Below, piece after piece: positions 25,881 through 34,294 of a DNA stretch of 64,000 bases. How positions within the stretch are numbered: the first letter of the stretch is position 1; each line of letters starts with the position of its first letter. The notes beneath the pieces were generated by a model. The model searched no databases. It saw only the letters and a list, made by a program, of their open reading frames with translations, and was not told where the DNA came from. Position numbers and translations under genes: made by a program. This DNA comes from Clostridiales bacterium (lineage in GTDB: Bacteria > Bacillota > Clostridia > Oscillospirales > Acutalibacteraceae), in the NCBI GenBank assembly GCA_012839345.1, contig DUNN01000036.1:186001-250000 (forward strand), read 5' to 3'.

Positions 25881-26702
25881 ATGGGCGTTCACTTTGAAAA
25901 AACAATCGAGAATTTTCTGCACTGGCTGCAGGGGGTGCTGCCGCAGTTTTTAGGAGCTTTGCTCATTTTTGGCCTTGGCTGGTGGCTTTCCAATGTACTT
26001 ACCAAGCTGATTTGCAAGGGGATGTCCCGTGGGGGAGCTGATTCCGGCATTGTCAGCTTTATTTGTTCCCTTTTAAGGGTGGTTTTCAAAATTATTGTGG
26101 TGATTATGGCCGCACAGCAGCTGGGACTGAATGTTACTTCGCTGATTGCCGCGTTGACTACCGCGGGCGTGGCGATTGGTCTGGCGCTGAAAGACAACAT
26201 GGCCAATATTGCGGGCGGCGCACAGATTATTTTTACCAAGCCGTTCCGTGGGGGCGACTACATTGCCCTGCAAAATGTGGAGGGTACGGTGGAGCGCATT
26301 GAAATTATGTTTACTGTTCTGCGTACGTTTGATAATAAAGAGATTGTCATCCCGAATTCCAAAATAACGGACAGCGTCATCACCAACTATTCTGCGCGGG
26401 CTACCCGCCGGCTGGACCTGAACTATCAGGTAGGGTACGGGGACAATCTTTCTAAGGTGAAGCAGACTCTTCTGCAGCTTTCGGAAGAACACGGCATGGT
26501 TTTGAATGAGCCCGCCCCGCAGGTACTGGTTGGGGAATATAAAGAGGACGGAATTGTGGTGAGTTTGAAGGTCTGGTGCCGAACGGAGGATTACTGGACG
26601 CTATACTCCGACTTACAGGAGCGTGTGAAAGCGGCTTTTCAAGAAGAGGGGATTGAGTTGCCGTTCCGCCGGTTGGATATTCATATGGACCGGGAAGAGT
26701 AG
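25881..26702 (+). CDS. mscS: Small-conductance mechanosensitive channel (MscS family)
   Basis: This 273-residue membrane channel releases solutes on hypo-osmotic shock. It has three N-terminal hydrophobic segments. The Gly/Ala-rich pore helix is ALTTAGVAIGLALKDNMANIAGGAQII near residues 91-117. The beta-domain segment FRGGDYIALQNVEGTVERIE is followed by the C-terminal cage. GGAGGA precedes the ATG. An extended -10 promoter (TGGTATAAT, 25703-25711) lies about 170 bp upstream. Confidence 0.93.
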   Translation: MGVHFEKTIENFLHWLQGVLPQFLGALLIFGLGWWLSNVLTKLICKGMSRGGADSGIVSFICSLLRVVFKIIVVIMAAQQLGLNVTSLIAALTTAGVAIGLALKDNMANIAGGAQIIFTKPFRGGDYIALQNVEGTVERIEIMFTVLRTFDNKEIVIPNSKITDSVITNYSARATRRLDLNYQVGYGDNLSKVKQTLLQLSEEHGMVLNEPAPQVLVGEYKEDGIVVSLKVWCRTEDYWTLYSDLQERVKAAFQEEGIELPFRRLDIHMDREE

Positions 26703-26712
26703 AATCTGCAAA

Positions 26713-26742
26713 TAAAAAAGTTCCGCCGGGGGCGGAACTTTA
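26713..26742. terminator. Bidirectional terminator
   Basis: AAAGTTCCGCC/GGCGGAACTTT stem between mscS and the convergent thioredoxin gene. Confidence 0.88.
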
Positions 26743-26760
26743 ACGGATACCCATTTTCTG

Positions 26761-27078
26761 TTAAGCCTGTTGTATCATCGAAAGAATATCCTGCTTGCTG
26801 CGCACGCCCACAGTGGAATCCGCGACGGTGCCGTTTTTAAATACCATCAGGGTTGGAATGCTCATAACGTTGAACTGCGCGGCAAGGTCCGGCTGCTCAT
26901 CTACATTAATTTTACCGACTTTAAAGCTGCCGTCCGATTCCTCTGCAATTTCGTCCACAATGGGGGAAACCATGCGGCACGGGCCGCACCAGGAAGCCCA
27001 AAAATCGACCAAAACGGGCTTTTCAGAATCTAACACTTCAGATTTAAAGTTATCTTGTGTAATCATTACTACTGACAT
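26761..27078 (-). CDS. trxA: Thioredoxin
   Basis: This 105-residue cytoplasmic disulfide reductase has the active site FWASWCGPCRMVSP (Cys residues near 30 and 33) and the cis-proline segment NVMSIPTLMVFKNG. Length and motifs match classical thioredoxin 1. AGAGGA precedes the ATG. No thioredoxin reductase gene is adjacent. Confidence 0.96.
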   Translation of the reverse strand: MSVVMITQDNFKSEVLDSEKPVLVDFWASWCGPCRMVSPIVDEIAEESDGSFKVGKINVDEQPDLAAQFNVMSIPTLMVFKNGTVADSTVGVRSKQDILSMIQQA

Positions 27079-27382
27079 TACATATCCTCTTTTCCAAACT
27101 GATTTATTAAGGCGTTTCCGAACGACGAAAATTGCCCCTGCATTTAATTGTATTATATCACATATTTTTCAATAGTATGTGACAAAATCACTATGGTACT
27201 TCAAGTCCGTGATGATTGGCTCAAAGCGGTGAGGTGAACCCGGGGCAAGGGCTTTTCGGCTCGTGTATGGCGCCGGAATCCTGACTCTAGCTGCATTTGA
27301 CAAATCAGAGTCTTTAACTGATTTTGTACTATTATATCGCATTCTATTTAATCTTTCAACAGTTTTTTCAGAAGGTGAGAAA

Positions 27383-28768
27383 ATGGGAATTTTAGCCGCA
27401 TTTATCATGCCGCATCCGCCGCTGATTATTCCGGAGGTCGGTAAGGGAGAAGAGAAAAAAATCCAGAAAACCATTGATGCTTACGAGGAAGCCGCAAGGA
27501 GGATTGCGGAGCTTCGTCCGGAGACCATTGTGGTTGTCAGCCCCCACTCGGTTGCCTATGCGGACTATCTTCATATTTCGCCGGGCAGTTCTGCCCACGG
27601 CGATTTTGGCGCTTTTGGAGCACCGCAGAGCAGTATGAGGGTTCGCTATGATTCGGAATTCGTCCGCACACTGACCGCGTGCGCGGGCCGGGCAGGAATT
27701 CCCGCAGGAACCTATGGAGAGCAGAATCCGGAGTTGGATCACGGCACGATGGTTCCACTGTCGTTTGTAAACCGCTTTTACTCCGATTACCGGTTGGTGC
27801 GTTGCTCCATTTCCGGCTTGAACCCAGGTGTGCATTACGCGTTTGGAAAATGTATTGCGCAGGCGGTAAACCAATTGCACCGAAGAGTGGTTCTGATTGC
27901 CAGTGGAGATTTGTCACATAAGCTCAAACCGGAGGGTCCGTATGGATATGCTCAGGAAGGCCCCGAATTTGACCGGATGATTGTCGGTTTAATGAAAACG
28001 GGCAATTTCCTGCAATTCTTGAATTTCGACGGCGAATTCTGTGAAGTGGCCGGCGAATGCGGGCTTCGCTCTTTTCAGATTATGGCCGGTGCCATGGACG
28101 GCCAGGCGGTAAAGTCGGAACTGCTGTCTTATGAAGGCCCGTTCGGGGTAGGTTATGCCGTCTGTGCGGTTTACCCGCAGGGGCCTGATTCGAGCAGGTG
28201 TTTCGGCGAACAGTACGAAGCACAGCGGCGGGAAAAGCTGGCGCGGCTCAGGGAAGGGGAAGACGAATATGTCCGCCTGGCCCGCCTGTCGCTGGAAACG
28301 TATGTGAAAGAGGGCCGGCCACTGCACCGCCCCGCCGGTCTTTCGGACGAGCTGACTGCAAGAAAAGCCGGCGTGTTTGTTTCCTTGAAAAAGGATGGCA
28401 AACTGCGCGGGTGTATTGGCACAATTGAAGCCACACAAGATTGCATTGCGGATGAGATTATTCATAATGCGGTCAGCGCGGGAGTGCGTGACCCACGTTT
28501 TGAACCGGTTACGAAAGACGAACTGGAAGATTTGGTTTACAGCGTGGATGTGCTGGGCGAAGCGGAACCGGTAGCCTCTGCAAAAGAGCTGGATGCGAAA
28601 CGGTATGGTGTGATTGTGACAAGCGGTGCCCGCTGTGGGCTGCTTTTGCCGAATTTAAGCGGCGTGGATACCCCGGAGCAGCAGATTGAAATTGCCCGTC
28701 AGAAGGCGGGAATTCCGAAAGGGGAATCGTATTCCTTGCAGCGCTTTGAGGTGGTGCGCCACAAATGA
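27383..28768 (+). CDS. Fused AmmeMemoRadiSam system protein B and protein A
   Basis: This 461-residue two-domain protein has residues 1 to about 265 as a Memo-like domain (class III extradiol dioxygenase fold; FIMPHPPLIIPEVGKG, VSPHSVAYADYLHI, DHGTMVPLSF, ASGDLSHKL). The remainder is an AMMECR1 domain (KAGVFVSLKKDGKLRGCIGTIEA, VRDPRFEPVTKDEL, GLLLPNLSGVDTPEQQIEIARQKAG). GAAGGTGAG lies before ATG 27383. It overlaps the radical SAM gene by four bases, so the full A-B-radical SAM set is present. The process carried out by this conserved system is not established. Confidence 0.93.
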   Translation: MGILAAFIMPHPPLIIPEVGKGEEKKIQKTIDAYEEAARRIAELRPETIVVVSPHSVAYADYLHISPGSSAHGDFGAFGAPQSSMRVRYDSEFVRTLTACAGRAGIPAGTYGEQNPELDHGTMVPLSFVNRFYSDYRLVRCSISGLNPGVHYAFGKCIAQAVNQLHRRVVLIASGDLSHKLKPEGPYGYAQEGPEFDRMIVGLMKTGNFLQFLNFDGEFCEVAGECGLRSFQIMAGAMDGQAVKSELLSYEGPFGVGYAVCAVYPQGPDSSRCFGEQYEAQRREKLARLREGEDEYVRLARLSLETYVKEGRPLHRPAGLSDELTARKAGVFVSLKKDGKLRGCIGTIEATQDCIADEIIHNAVSAGVRDPRFEPVTKDELEDLVYSVDVLGEAEPVASAKELDAKRYGVIVTSGARCGLLLPNLSGVDTPEQQIEIARQKAGIPKGESYSLQRFEVVRHK

Positions 28769-29595
28769 AGGAAGCGGTCTGTGAAATTTGCCCGCATCGC
28801 TGCAGAATTGCGGAAGGGAAAACCGGGTTTTGCGGTGCACGACGCAACCAAAACGGAACCATCGTATGCGAAAGCTACGGGCAGCTGACTTCCATTGCGC
28901 TTGACCCCATTGAGAAAAAACCGCTGCGCCGGTTCTGCCCCGGCAGCAAGGTTTTGTCCGTGGGAAGCTACGGCTGCAGCTTTCGCTGTCCGTTTTGCCA
29001 GAACTGCAGCATTTCCATGGCGAGCAGCGATACGGCAGATACGGTTGAAGTTACGCCGGAACTACTGGTTGGCCGGGCGCTGGAGCTTGTGCCGCGCGGC
29101 AACATCGGGCTTGCATACACGTATAATGAGCCCACGGTATCCTATGAATTTGTTCTGGATTGTGCGAAACTGTGCCAGGAAAACGGGCTGAACAATATTC
29201 TGGTTACTAACGGCTATATTAATGAAGAGCCGCTGCTCCGCCTGCTGCCTTACCTGGACGCTGCGAATATCGACCTGAAAGGATTTACACAGGCTTTTTA
29301 CCGAGAACTTTGCGGCGATTTGGAAGAGGTAAAGCGCACCATCCGACTGGCGGCAAAGCAGTGTCATGTGGAGGTTACCACGCTGGTGATTCCGGAGAAG
29401 AACGATTCCACAGAAGAAATGCGCACCCTTTCCCGCTGGCTTGCTTCCATTGACCCGGAAATTCCGCTTCATATTACGCGCTTTTTCCCAATGTTCCACA
29501 TGACCGACCGGCCGCCAACCCCGCCGGACACCATCTTTAGGCTGGCGGCCGTTGCGCGGGAATCACTGCACTATGTTTACGAAGGAAATCTATAA
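28765..29595 (+). CDS. amrS: AmmeMemoRadiSam system radical SAM enzyme
   Basis: This 276-residue radical SAM enzyme is related to pyruvate formate-lyase activating enzymes. The N-terminal CEICPHRCRI..GFCGAR segment is followed by the cluster motif GCSFRCPFCQN near residues 71-81. YNEPTVSYEF and VTNGYINEEPL are family hallmarks. Its ATG overlaps the stop of the fused A/B protein (ATGA). The substrate is unknown; the tight linkage indicates joint action on one target. Confidence 0.94.
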   Translation: MKEAVCEICPHRCRIAEGKTGFCGARRNQNGTIVCESYGQLTSIALDPIEKKPLRRFCPGSKVLSVGSYGCSFRCPFCQNCSISMASSDTADTVEVTPELLVGRALELVPRGNIGLAYTYNEPTVSYEFVLDCAKLCQENGLNNILVTNGYINEEPLLRLLPYLDAANIDLKGFTQAFYRELCGDLEEVKRTIRLAAKQCHVEVTTLVIPEKNDSTEEMRTLSRWLASIDPEIPLHITRFFPMFHMTDRPPTPPDTIFRLAAVARESLHYVYEGNL

Positions 29596-29596
29596 A

Positions 29597-29630
29597 AGAA
29601 CCCCGCGCAGGCAAGGGCCTGTGCGGGGCG
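29597..29630 (-). terminator. Terminator of the lipoprotein gene
   Basis: CCCCGCGCAGG/CCTGTGCGGGG stem (29601-29611 and 29617-29627). On the minus strand it is followed by TTCTTTTAT. It also lies directly after the radical SAM gene. Confidence 0.7.
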
Positions 29631-29654
29631 GAAAGAATTAAAAATTCACGCTTT

Positions 29655-30044
29655 TTAGCATTTGGAACCGAATGTTTTATCCTGGTAAACTTCCGTCACG
29701 GTCTGGTCGTCATAATAGCAGTAAACAGCACCGTTTTCCTTGCTGACAATCAGATATGGCTGCAAAGATGAAATCTGAAACTGATAATATTCCTCATTCT
29801 TGTATTTTAATGCGCTGTTGACCAAACAAACCGGGTGTTTGCTGTAATCCACACGAATGGTCTGGCGAACGGCATTCAGCGCTTCTTCTTCGCTGACATT
29901 TATGGTTGTTTCCGCCACGGTCTGTACCGCTGCCGGCTCAACAGGAGCCGCAGCGTTATGCACCGTTGAAACGGTTTTGCATCCGGCCAACATGGTAAAG
30001 ACTGCTGCCAGTGCCAGTACTGCTGAAATTACTCTTTTTTTCAT
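29655..30044 (-). CDS. Small lipoprotein with PepSY-like C-terminal pattern
   Basis: A 129-residue exported protein with a lipoprotein signal peptide, lipobox LAGC (Cys22). An Ala/Pro/Val-rich linker leads to a C-terminal 80-residue domain (SEEEALNAVRQTIRVDYSK, YYQFQISSLQPYLIVSKENGAVYCYY). The alpha then beta pattern recalls PepSY-type domains; no precise family is claimed. It stands alone between a terminator and a regulatory region shared with the LDH gene. Confidence 0.7.
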   Translation of the reverse strand: MKKRVISAVLALAAVFTMLAGCKTVSTVHNAAAPVEPAAVQTVAETTINVSEEEALNAVRQTIRVDYSKHPVCLVNSALKYKNEEYYQFQISSLQPYLIVSKENGAVYCYYDDQTVTEVYQDKTFGSKC

Positions 30045-30126
30045 TTCAAAGCCTCCTGTATCCTTATCATTTCCTCAATCTTATCTTATCCGGAAGCGGG
30101 GGTTAAATCAACAAAAGCAACAGAAC

Positions 30127-30161
30127 TGTAAGCGTTTACTACAAAACTGTAAACGTTCTTC
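30127..30161. promoter_or_regulatory. Tandem catabolite-response-like sites
   Basis: TGTAAGCGTTTACT (30127-30140) fits the cre pattern TGNAANCGNWNNCW. A degenerate copy TGTAAACGTTC starts at 30148. They lie between the lipoprotein gene and the LDH gene, about 280 bp before the latter. The binding protein (CcpA-like or another LacI member) is inferred. Confidence 0.45.
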
Positions 30162-30217
30162 GGCTTTCTTTTCTTCGGGAATTTTCCATACCGCTTGAAA
30201 GGTGAAATCTGCATTGA

Positions 30218-30305
30218 TATAATAGAGAAATCAGCTTTGCTGATTTCTCATTGGGAAATTGCTGTGCGGCGCGCAGCGCCTTCCCGCCTGCGGTGGCGCA
30301 ATTTC
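30218..30305 (+). repeat. Structured dispersed repeat, copy 2
   Basis: An 88-nt element beginning TATAATAG, preceded by TTGAAA at 17 bp so that it starts with a plausible promoter. Perfect 11-bp hairpin GAGAAATCAGC/GCTGATTTCTC (30225-30249); outer stem GAAATTG/CAATTTC (30255-30261 with 30299-30305) enclosing GCTG-rich and CCGCC hairpins. It lies 114 bp before the LDH gene. Confidence 0.8.
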
Positions 30306-30418
30306 ATGAATTGGGTGATGAACGGAGTCAGATTTGGCTGATTTTTTCTGCGATTAATTTTTTTAGAAACATCATAAATTGTTCCGGGTAACGGAATACG
30401 GGAAAGAAGGCTACGGAA

Positions 30419-31363
30419 ATGTTGATTAATAAAAGCAGAGTGGTTATTGTCGGTGCGGGCGCGGTTGGGTCCTCTACCGCGTTCAGCTTGGTTACGCAGG
30501 GCGTCTGTGACGAGGTGGTGTTAACCGATATCCGCCAGGAAAAAGCGGTCGGCGAGGCGATGGATTTACGCCACGGCATAGAATACCTGAACCGGAATGT
30601 GGAGGTGCGCGCGGGTTCCTACGAGGACTGCGCCAACGCGGATATTGTTGTGATTACCGCCTCCGCTCCCTACGTTCAGGGGCAAAACCGCCTGGATATG
30701 CTGGAGGCAAGCGCGAAGATTGTAAAGAATATGGTGGAGCCGATTATGAAAACCGGATTTGACGGGATTTTTATTGTGATCTCCAATCCGGTCGACGTGA
30801 TTTCCTACTATATTTGGAAGCTTTCGGGCCTGCCGAAAAACCAGGTTATCGGTACAGGAACGGCACTGGACACGGCCCGCCTGAAATGTTTGATTGCAAA
30901 CAAAGTCGGCGTGGACCCGCGCAGCGTTCACTGCACGGTCATGGGGGAGCATGGCGATTCCCAGATGGTGCCGTGGAGCCGTGTGACTATTGGCGGAAAG
31001 GACTTTTTCAATATTATTGAGGATAACCGTCAGCGGCTGGCTGGAATCGACCTGGACGCCATGGTGCACGAAACAGCGGCGGCCGGGTGGGAAATTCTGC
31101 AACGCAAGGGCAACACCAGCTATGGCATTGCCACCACGGCGGTCGGCATTATCAAGGCGGTGCTCCAGAATGAAAATAAGGTGATTCCGGTTTCCACGCT
31201 TCTGGACGGAGAATATGGGGAAAAAGGCGTTTTTGCCGGGGTGCCCGCAATTCTAAACCGCAGCGGCGTCAAAGAAGTGGTGGAAGTGCGCATGACTCCG
31301 GAAGAACTGGCGCGTTTTAAACAGTCGGTTGCGGTCATCCGGAAATTCAGCGAAAAATTATGA
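30419..31363 (+). CDS. L-lactate dehydrogenase-family 2-hydroxyacid dehydrogenase
   Basis: This 314-residue NAD-dependent enzyme has the nucleotide site VVIVGAGAVGSSTAFSLV (residues 8-25), substrate arginines in QNRLDML and DTARLK, and the catalytic His in MGEHGDSQMVPWS. At the specificity loop, where lactate dehydrogenases usually have Gln before the Arg, the sequence reads ASAPYVQGQNR. Lactate/pyruvate is therefore likely but another 2-oxo acid is possible. A weak AAGAAGG site precedes the ATG. It may be catabolite-controlled through the sites at 30127. Confidence 0.88.
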   Translation: MLINKSRVVIVGAGAVGSSTAFSLVTQGVCDEVVLTDIRQEKAVGEAMDLRHGIEYLNRNVEVRAGSYEDCANADIVVITASAPYVQGQNRLDMLEASAKIVKNMVEPIMKTGFDGIFIVISNPVDVISYYIWKLSGLPKNQVIGTGTALDTARLKCLIANKVGVDPRSVHCTVMGEHGDSQMVPWSRVTIGGKDFFNIIEDNRQRLAGIDLDAMVHETAAAGWEILQRKGNTSYGIATTAVGIIKAVLQNENKVIPVSTLLDGEYGEKGVFAGVPAILNRSGVKEVVEVRMTPEELARFKQSVAVIRKFSEKL

Positions 31364-31380
31364 TGTGAGGAACTATTTGA

Positions 31381-32610
31381 ATGAAACAAAACAGAGGATA
31401 TCCGAAAATCAGTGTAACCCGCAAAGCGGAAAACAGCATTCATACGGGGCACCCGTGGATTTATAACACGGAAATCGAAAAGGTGGAAGGCGATTACCAC
31501 AACGGTGACCTGGTGGATGTGCTCAATCCGCGTGGGAAATATCTTGGCACAGGGTTTATCAACAACCATTCCAAAATTCGCATCCGGCTGCTTTCCCGCA
31601 ACGCAAACGATACGTTTGACGAAGCGTTTTTTGAGCGCCGCCTGCGCTATGCTTGGGAATATCGCAAAACGGTTATGAGCGAAGACAGTTCCTGCTGCCG
31701 GATTATATTCGGAGAATCCGATCATTTTCCCGGCCTTACGGTGGACCGGTTTAATAATATTTTGGTCGCGCAGACGCTTTCGCTCGGAACCGAAAGAATA
31801 AAACCGATGCTGTTTTCACTTCTGTGCAAAATCCTCCGGGAGGACGGCCAAAAGATTGACGGGGTGTACGAACGCAACGATGTTGCTATCCGCGGTCTGG
31901 AGGGCATGGAGCAGAATAAGGGTTTTTTCCCGCTTGAGGGGATGCCGATGCCGGATTCCACGAAAACAACCATCGTGGAAAACGGCATTGAATATTTGGT
32001 AGATTTTGAAAATGGACAGAAAACCGGGTTCTTCCTGGACCAGAAATACAACCGGAAGGCGGTTGCCAAAATCAGCGCGGGCAAGCGTGTGCTGGATTGT
32101 TTTACCCATACCGGCTCGTTTGGGCTGAATGCCGCGAAAGGCGGTGCGGAACGGGTGCACTCGGTGGATATTTCCGCGGATGCGATTGCCATGGCGGAGG
32201 AAAATGCACGGCGCAATAACCTGCAGGACAAGATGACCTTTGAAACTGCCAATGTGTTTGACCTGTTGGCGGGAATGCCCGGCGGCGCAAAGAATCCTTA
32301 CGATATGATCATTCTTGATCCGCCAGCATTTACCAAGTCGCGCAGCACGGTCGAAAGCGCCATGCGCGGTTACAAAGAGATTAACCTGCGCGCCATGAAG
32401 CTTTTACCGCGGGGTGGTTATCTTGCAACATGCTCCTGCTCACATTTCATGACAGAGGAGTTCTTTTGCTCCATGCTGCGCAGCGCTGCGTTCGATGCGC
32501 AGGTTATGCTCCGCCAGGTGGAAGCACGCCAGCAATCCCCGGATCATCCCATTTTGTGGAATGTACCGGAAACCAATTACTTAAAGTTTTACATCTTTCA
32601 AATCGTATAA
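31381..32610 (+). CDS. Class I SAM-dependent RNA methyltransferase (RlmI-like)
   Basis: This 409-residue protein has an N-terminal PUA domain (GHPWIYNTEIEKVEGDYHNGDLVDV), a central EEHEE-like linker and a C-terminal Rossmann methyltransferase. Motif I is VLDCFTHTGSFGLNAAKGGA near residue 238 and motif IV is LDPPAFTKS. Such proteins make 5-methylcytosine in 23S rRNA; the site here is inferred only from RlmI resemblance. GTGAGGA precedes the ATG 17 bp after the LDH stop, so both may be co-transcribed. A strong terminator follows. Confidence 0.88.
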   Translation: MKQNRGYPKISVTRKAENSIHTGHPWIYNTEIEKVEGDYHNGDLVDVLNPRGKYLGTGFINNHSKIRIRLLSRNANDTFDEAFFERRLRYAWEYRKTVMSEDSSCCRIIFGESDHFPGLTVDRFNNILVAQTLSLGTERIKPMLFSLLCKILREDGQKIDGVYERNDVAIRGLEGMEQNKGFFPLEGMPMPDSTKTTIVENGIEYLVDFENGQKTGFFLDQKYNRKAVAKISAGKRVLDCFTHTGSFGLNAAKGGAERVHSVDISADAIAMAEENARRNNLQDKMTFETANVFDLLAGMPGGAKNPYDMIILDPPAFTKSRSTVESAMRGYKEINLRAMKLLPRGGYLATCSCSHFMTEEFFCSMLRSAAFDAQVMLRQVEARQQSPDHPILWNVPETNYLKFYIFQIV

Positions 32611-32622
32611 AGTCCATTTACC

Positions 32623-32663
32623 AAGAACCTGCAGAAAGTTTGATTTCTGCAGGTTCTTTTTTA
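32623..32663 (+). terminator. Rho-independent terminator
   Basis: Perfect 15-bp stem AAGAACCTGCAGAAA/TTTCTGCAGGTTCTT with a 6-nt loop (32638-32643), followed by a T-run. It separates the methyltransferase from the metY leader. Confidence 0.95.
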
Positions 32664-32681
32664 TAAAATTCAAAAGACTGC

Positions 32682-32710
32682 TTGACAGCGGTTAAATTCC
32701 ATGTTACTAT
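32682..32710 (+). promoter_or_regulatory. Promoter of the metY leader transcript
   Basis: TTGACA (32682-32687), a 17-bp spacer and TACTAT (32705-32710) predict a start near 32717. The transcript then carries a 5' leader of about 180 nt before metY. Confidence 0.85.
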
Positions 32711-32768
32711 ATCAGCAAGAAGAAAATATTACTAATCAGATATGTATTATACGGATAGGAGTGGGACA

Positions 32769-32846
32769 ATGAGTAACAAAAAACTATCTTTTGGAACCCC
32801 GGATGTCTACCTTCTGCATGAGCGAATGTGTGGTTTCTGTTGCTAA
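32769..32846 (+). CDS. Candidate cysteine-rich leader peptide upstream of metY (25 aa)
   Basis: A 25-codon frame with AGGAG 8 bp before its ATG. The C-terminus reads ERMCGFCC then TAA, giving three Cys codons among the last five. It starts about 50 nt into the predicted metY transcript and ends 53 nt before the metY ATG. It has no similarity to an enzyme. The placement, good ribosome site and Cys cluster fit a leader peptide whose translation senses charged cysteinyl-tRNA. Codons 14-17 overlap the left arm of a helix that can hide the metY ribosome site. Existence of the peptide is inference from sequence. Confidence 0.65.
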   Translation: MSNKKLSFGTPDVYLLHERMCGFCC

Positions 32847-32890
32847 TCCATCCTATTTTTCTTTTGATTTATAACAACATGCAGAAGGAG
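32810..32890 (+). promoter_or_regulatory. Candidate translational attenuator: leader codons pair with the metY ribosome site
   Basis: CCTTCTGCATG (32810-32820, inside the leader peptide frame) is perfectly complementary to CATGCAGAAGG (32878-32888). The latter includes the AAGGAG (32885-32890) 9 bp before the metY ATG. A ribosome halted at the first leader Cys codon (32829-32831) would cover most of the left arm and free the metY site. One that finishes would let the helix form. Predicted logic: metY is translated when cysteine is scarce. Confidence 0.62.
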
Positions 32891-32899
32891 TAATTTACG

Positions 32900-34183
32900 A
32901 TGAGCGAAAGAAAATATAAATTTGAAACCATTCAGCTCCACGCGGGGCAGGAAAATGCGGACCCGGCAACCGATGCGCGTGCAGTTCCTATTTACCAGAC
33001 TACTTCTTACGTTTTCAAAAATTCCGCGCAGGCTGCGGCTCGGTTTGGACTTGCAGAAAGCGGGAATGTGTACGGCCGGCTGATGAACCCGACGGAGGAC
33101 GTGTTCGAACAGCGTATTGCAGCGCTGGAAGGCGGAGTTGCCGCGCTGGCGACCGCCTCCGGAGCGGCGGCGATTACATATGCAATTCAGAATATTGCCC
33201 ACGCGGGGGACCATATTGTTTCCGCCACCACCATTTACGGCGGAACCTACAACCTGTTTGCCCACACCCTTGCGGCGTTCGGCATTACCACCACATTTGT
33301 GGATCCGGACGTGCCGGGCAGCTTTGAAAAGGCTATTCAGCCAAACACCAAGGCGATCTTTATTGAAACTTTGGGAAATCCAAATGCCAGCCTGATTGAT
33401 ATTCAGGCGGTGGCGGATATTGCCCATAAAAACGGGATTCCGCTGATTGTTGACAGCACCTTTGCCACTCCGTATCTTCTTCGCCCCATTGAATACGGCG
33501 CGGATATTGTGGTGCATTCCGCAACAAAATTTATTGGTGGGCACGGCACAACGCTGGGCGGCGTCATCGTGGATTCCGGCAAGTTTGACTGGGCAGCCTC
33601 CGGCAAGTTCCCGTGGCTGACCGATCCTGACCCGAGCTATCATGGAATCAGCTTTACAAAAGATGTTGGAGCCGCGGCCTACGTGACTCGCATCCGTGTT
33701 CTTCTGCTCCGCGACACGGGCGCTACCATCAGCCCGTTCAACGCATTCCTGCTGCTGCAGGGGTTGGAAACGCTTTCTCTCCGTGTGGAACGCCATGTGG
33801 AGAATGCGCTGAAGGTCGTGGATTTCCTAAAAAACCATCCGAAGGTAGAGCGGGTCAATCATCCGTCCCTGCCGGACAGTCCGTATCATGACCTGTATCA
33901 GAAGTATTTCCCCAACGGTGCCGGTTCCATCTTTACTTTCGAAATCAAGGGCGGTGCGGAAGAGGCCAAAGCCTTTATTGACCGTTTGAAAATTTTCTCC
34001 CTGCTTGCAAACGTTGCGGATGTAAAGTCGCTCGTCATCCATCCGGCGAGCACCACGCACTCCCAGATGACGGAACAGGAACTTTTGGAGTCCGGCATTA
34101 AGCCGAACACCATCCGACTTTCCATCGGTACCGAACATATTGACGATATTATTTACGATTTGGAACAGGCTCTGGCAGAATGA
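32900..34183 (+). CDS. metY: O-acetylhomoserine sulfhydrylase (homocysteine/cysteine synthase type)
   Basis: This 427-residue PLP enzyme of the Cys/Met metabolism family forms homocysteine (or cysteine) from O-acetylhomoserine (or O-acetylserine) and sulfide. Landmarks are [29 protein letters not shown] at the start, [22 protein letters not shown], the PLP lysine in [18 protein letters not shown] near residue 210, and the family end [23 protein letters not shown]. It follows the Cys-rich leader and has its own terminator. A divergent neighbour downstream is a cysteine desulfurase, so this is a small sulfur region. Confidence 0.95.
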   Translation: MSERKYKFETIQLHAGQENADPATDARAVPIYQTTSYVFKNSAQAAARFGLAESGNVYGRLMNPTEDVFEQRIAALEGGVAALATASGAAAITYAIQNIAHAGDHIVSATTIYGGTYNLFAHTLAAFGITTTFVDPDVPGSFEKAIQPNTKAIFIETLGNPNASLIDIQAVADIAHKNGIPLIVDSTFATPYLLRPIEYGADIVVHSATKFIGGHGTTLGGVIVDSGKFDWAASGKFPWLTDPDPSYHGISFTKDVGAAAYVTRIRVLLLRDTGATISPFNAFLLLQGLETLSLRVERHVENALKVVDFLKNHPKVERVNHPSLPDSPYHDLYQKYFPNGAGSIFTFEIKGGAEEAKAFIDRLKIFSLLANVADVKSLVIHPASTTHSQMTEQELLESGIKPNTIRLSIGTEHIDDIIYDLEQALAE

Positions 34184-34207
34184 TTCCATGAAAAGAAGCG
34201 CAACATA

Positions 34208-34266
34208 AAACAGCGCCCCATTTGTCATCCGGTATGATACCGGAACAAAGGGGGCGCTGCTTTTAT
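34208..34266 (+). terminator. Terminator of metY
   Basis: CAGCGCCCCATTTGT pairs with ACAAAGGGGGCGCTG (34211-34225 and 34245-34259), with an inner hairpin and a CTTTTAT tail. Confidence 0.88.
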
Positions 34267-34294
34267 GTGAAAAGAGGTACCGCAAAAATTAAAA

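Noticed and set aside
27263..27382. 40-residue extension of the fused AmmeMemoRadiSam protein
   Set aside because: The family start MGILAAFIMPHPPLI is at 27383 with GAAGGTGAG before it; the upstream part contains promoter-like AT-rich sequence.
34271..34290. Half of a long-hairpin repeat after metY
   Set aside because: Only one arm resembles the family and with several mismatches; kept as a remark, not a feature.
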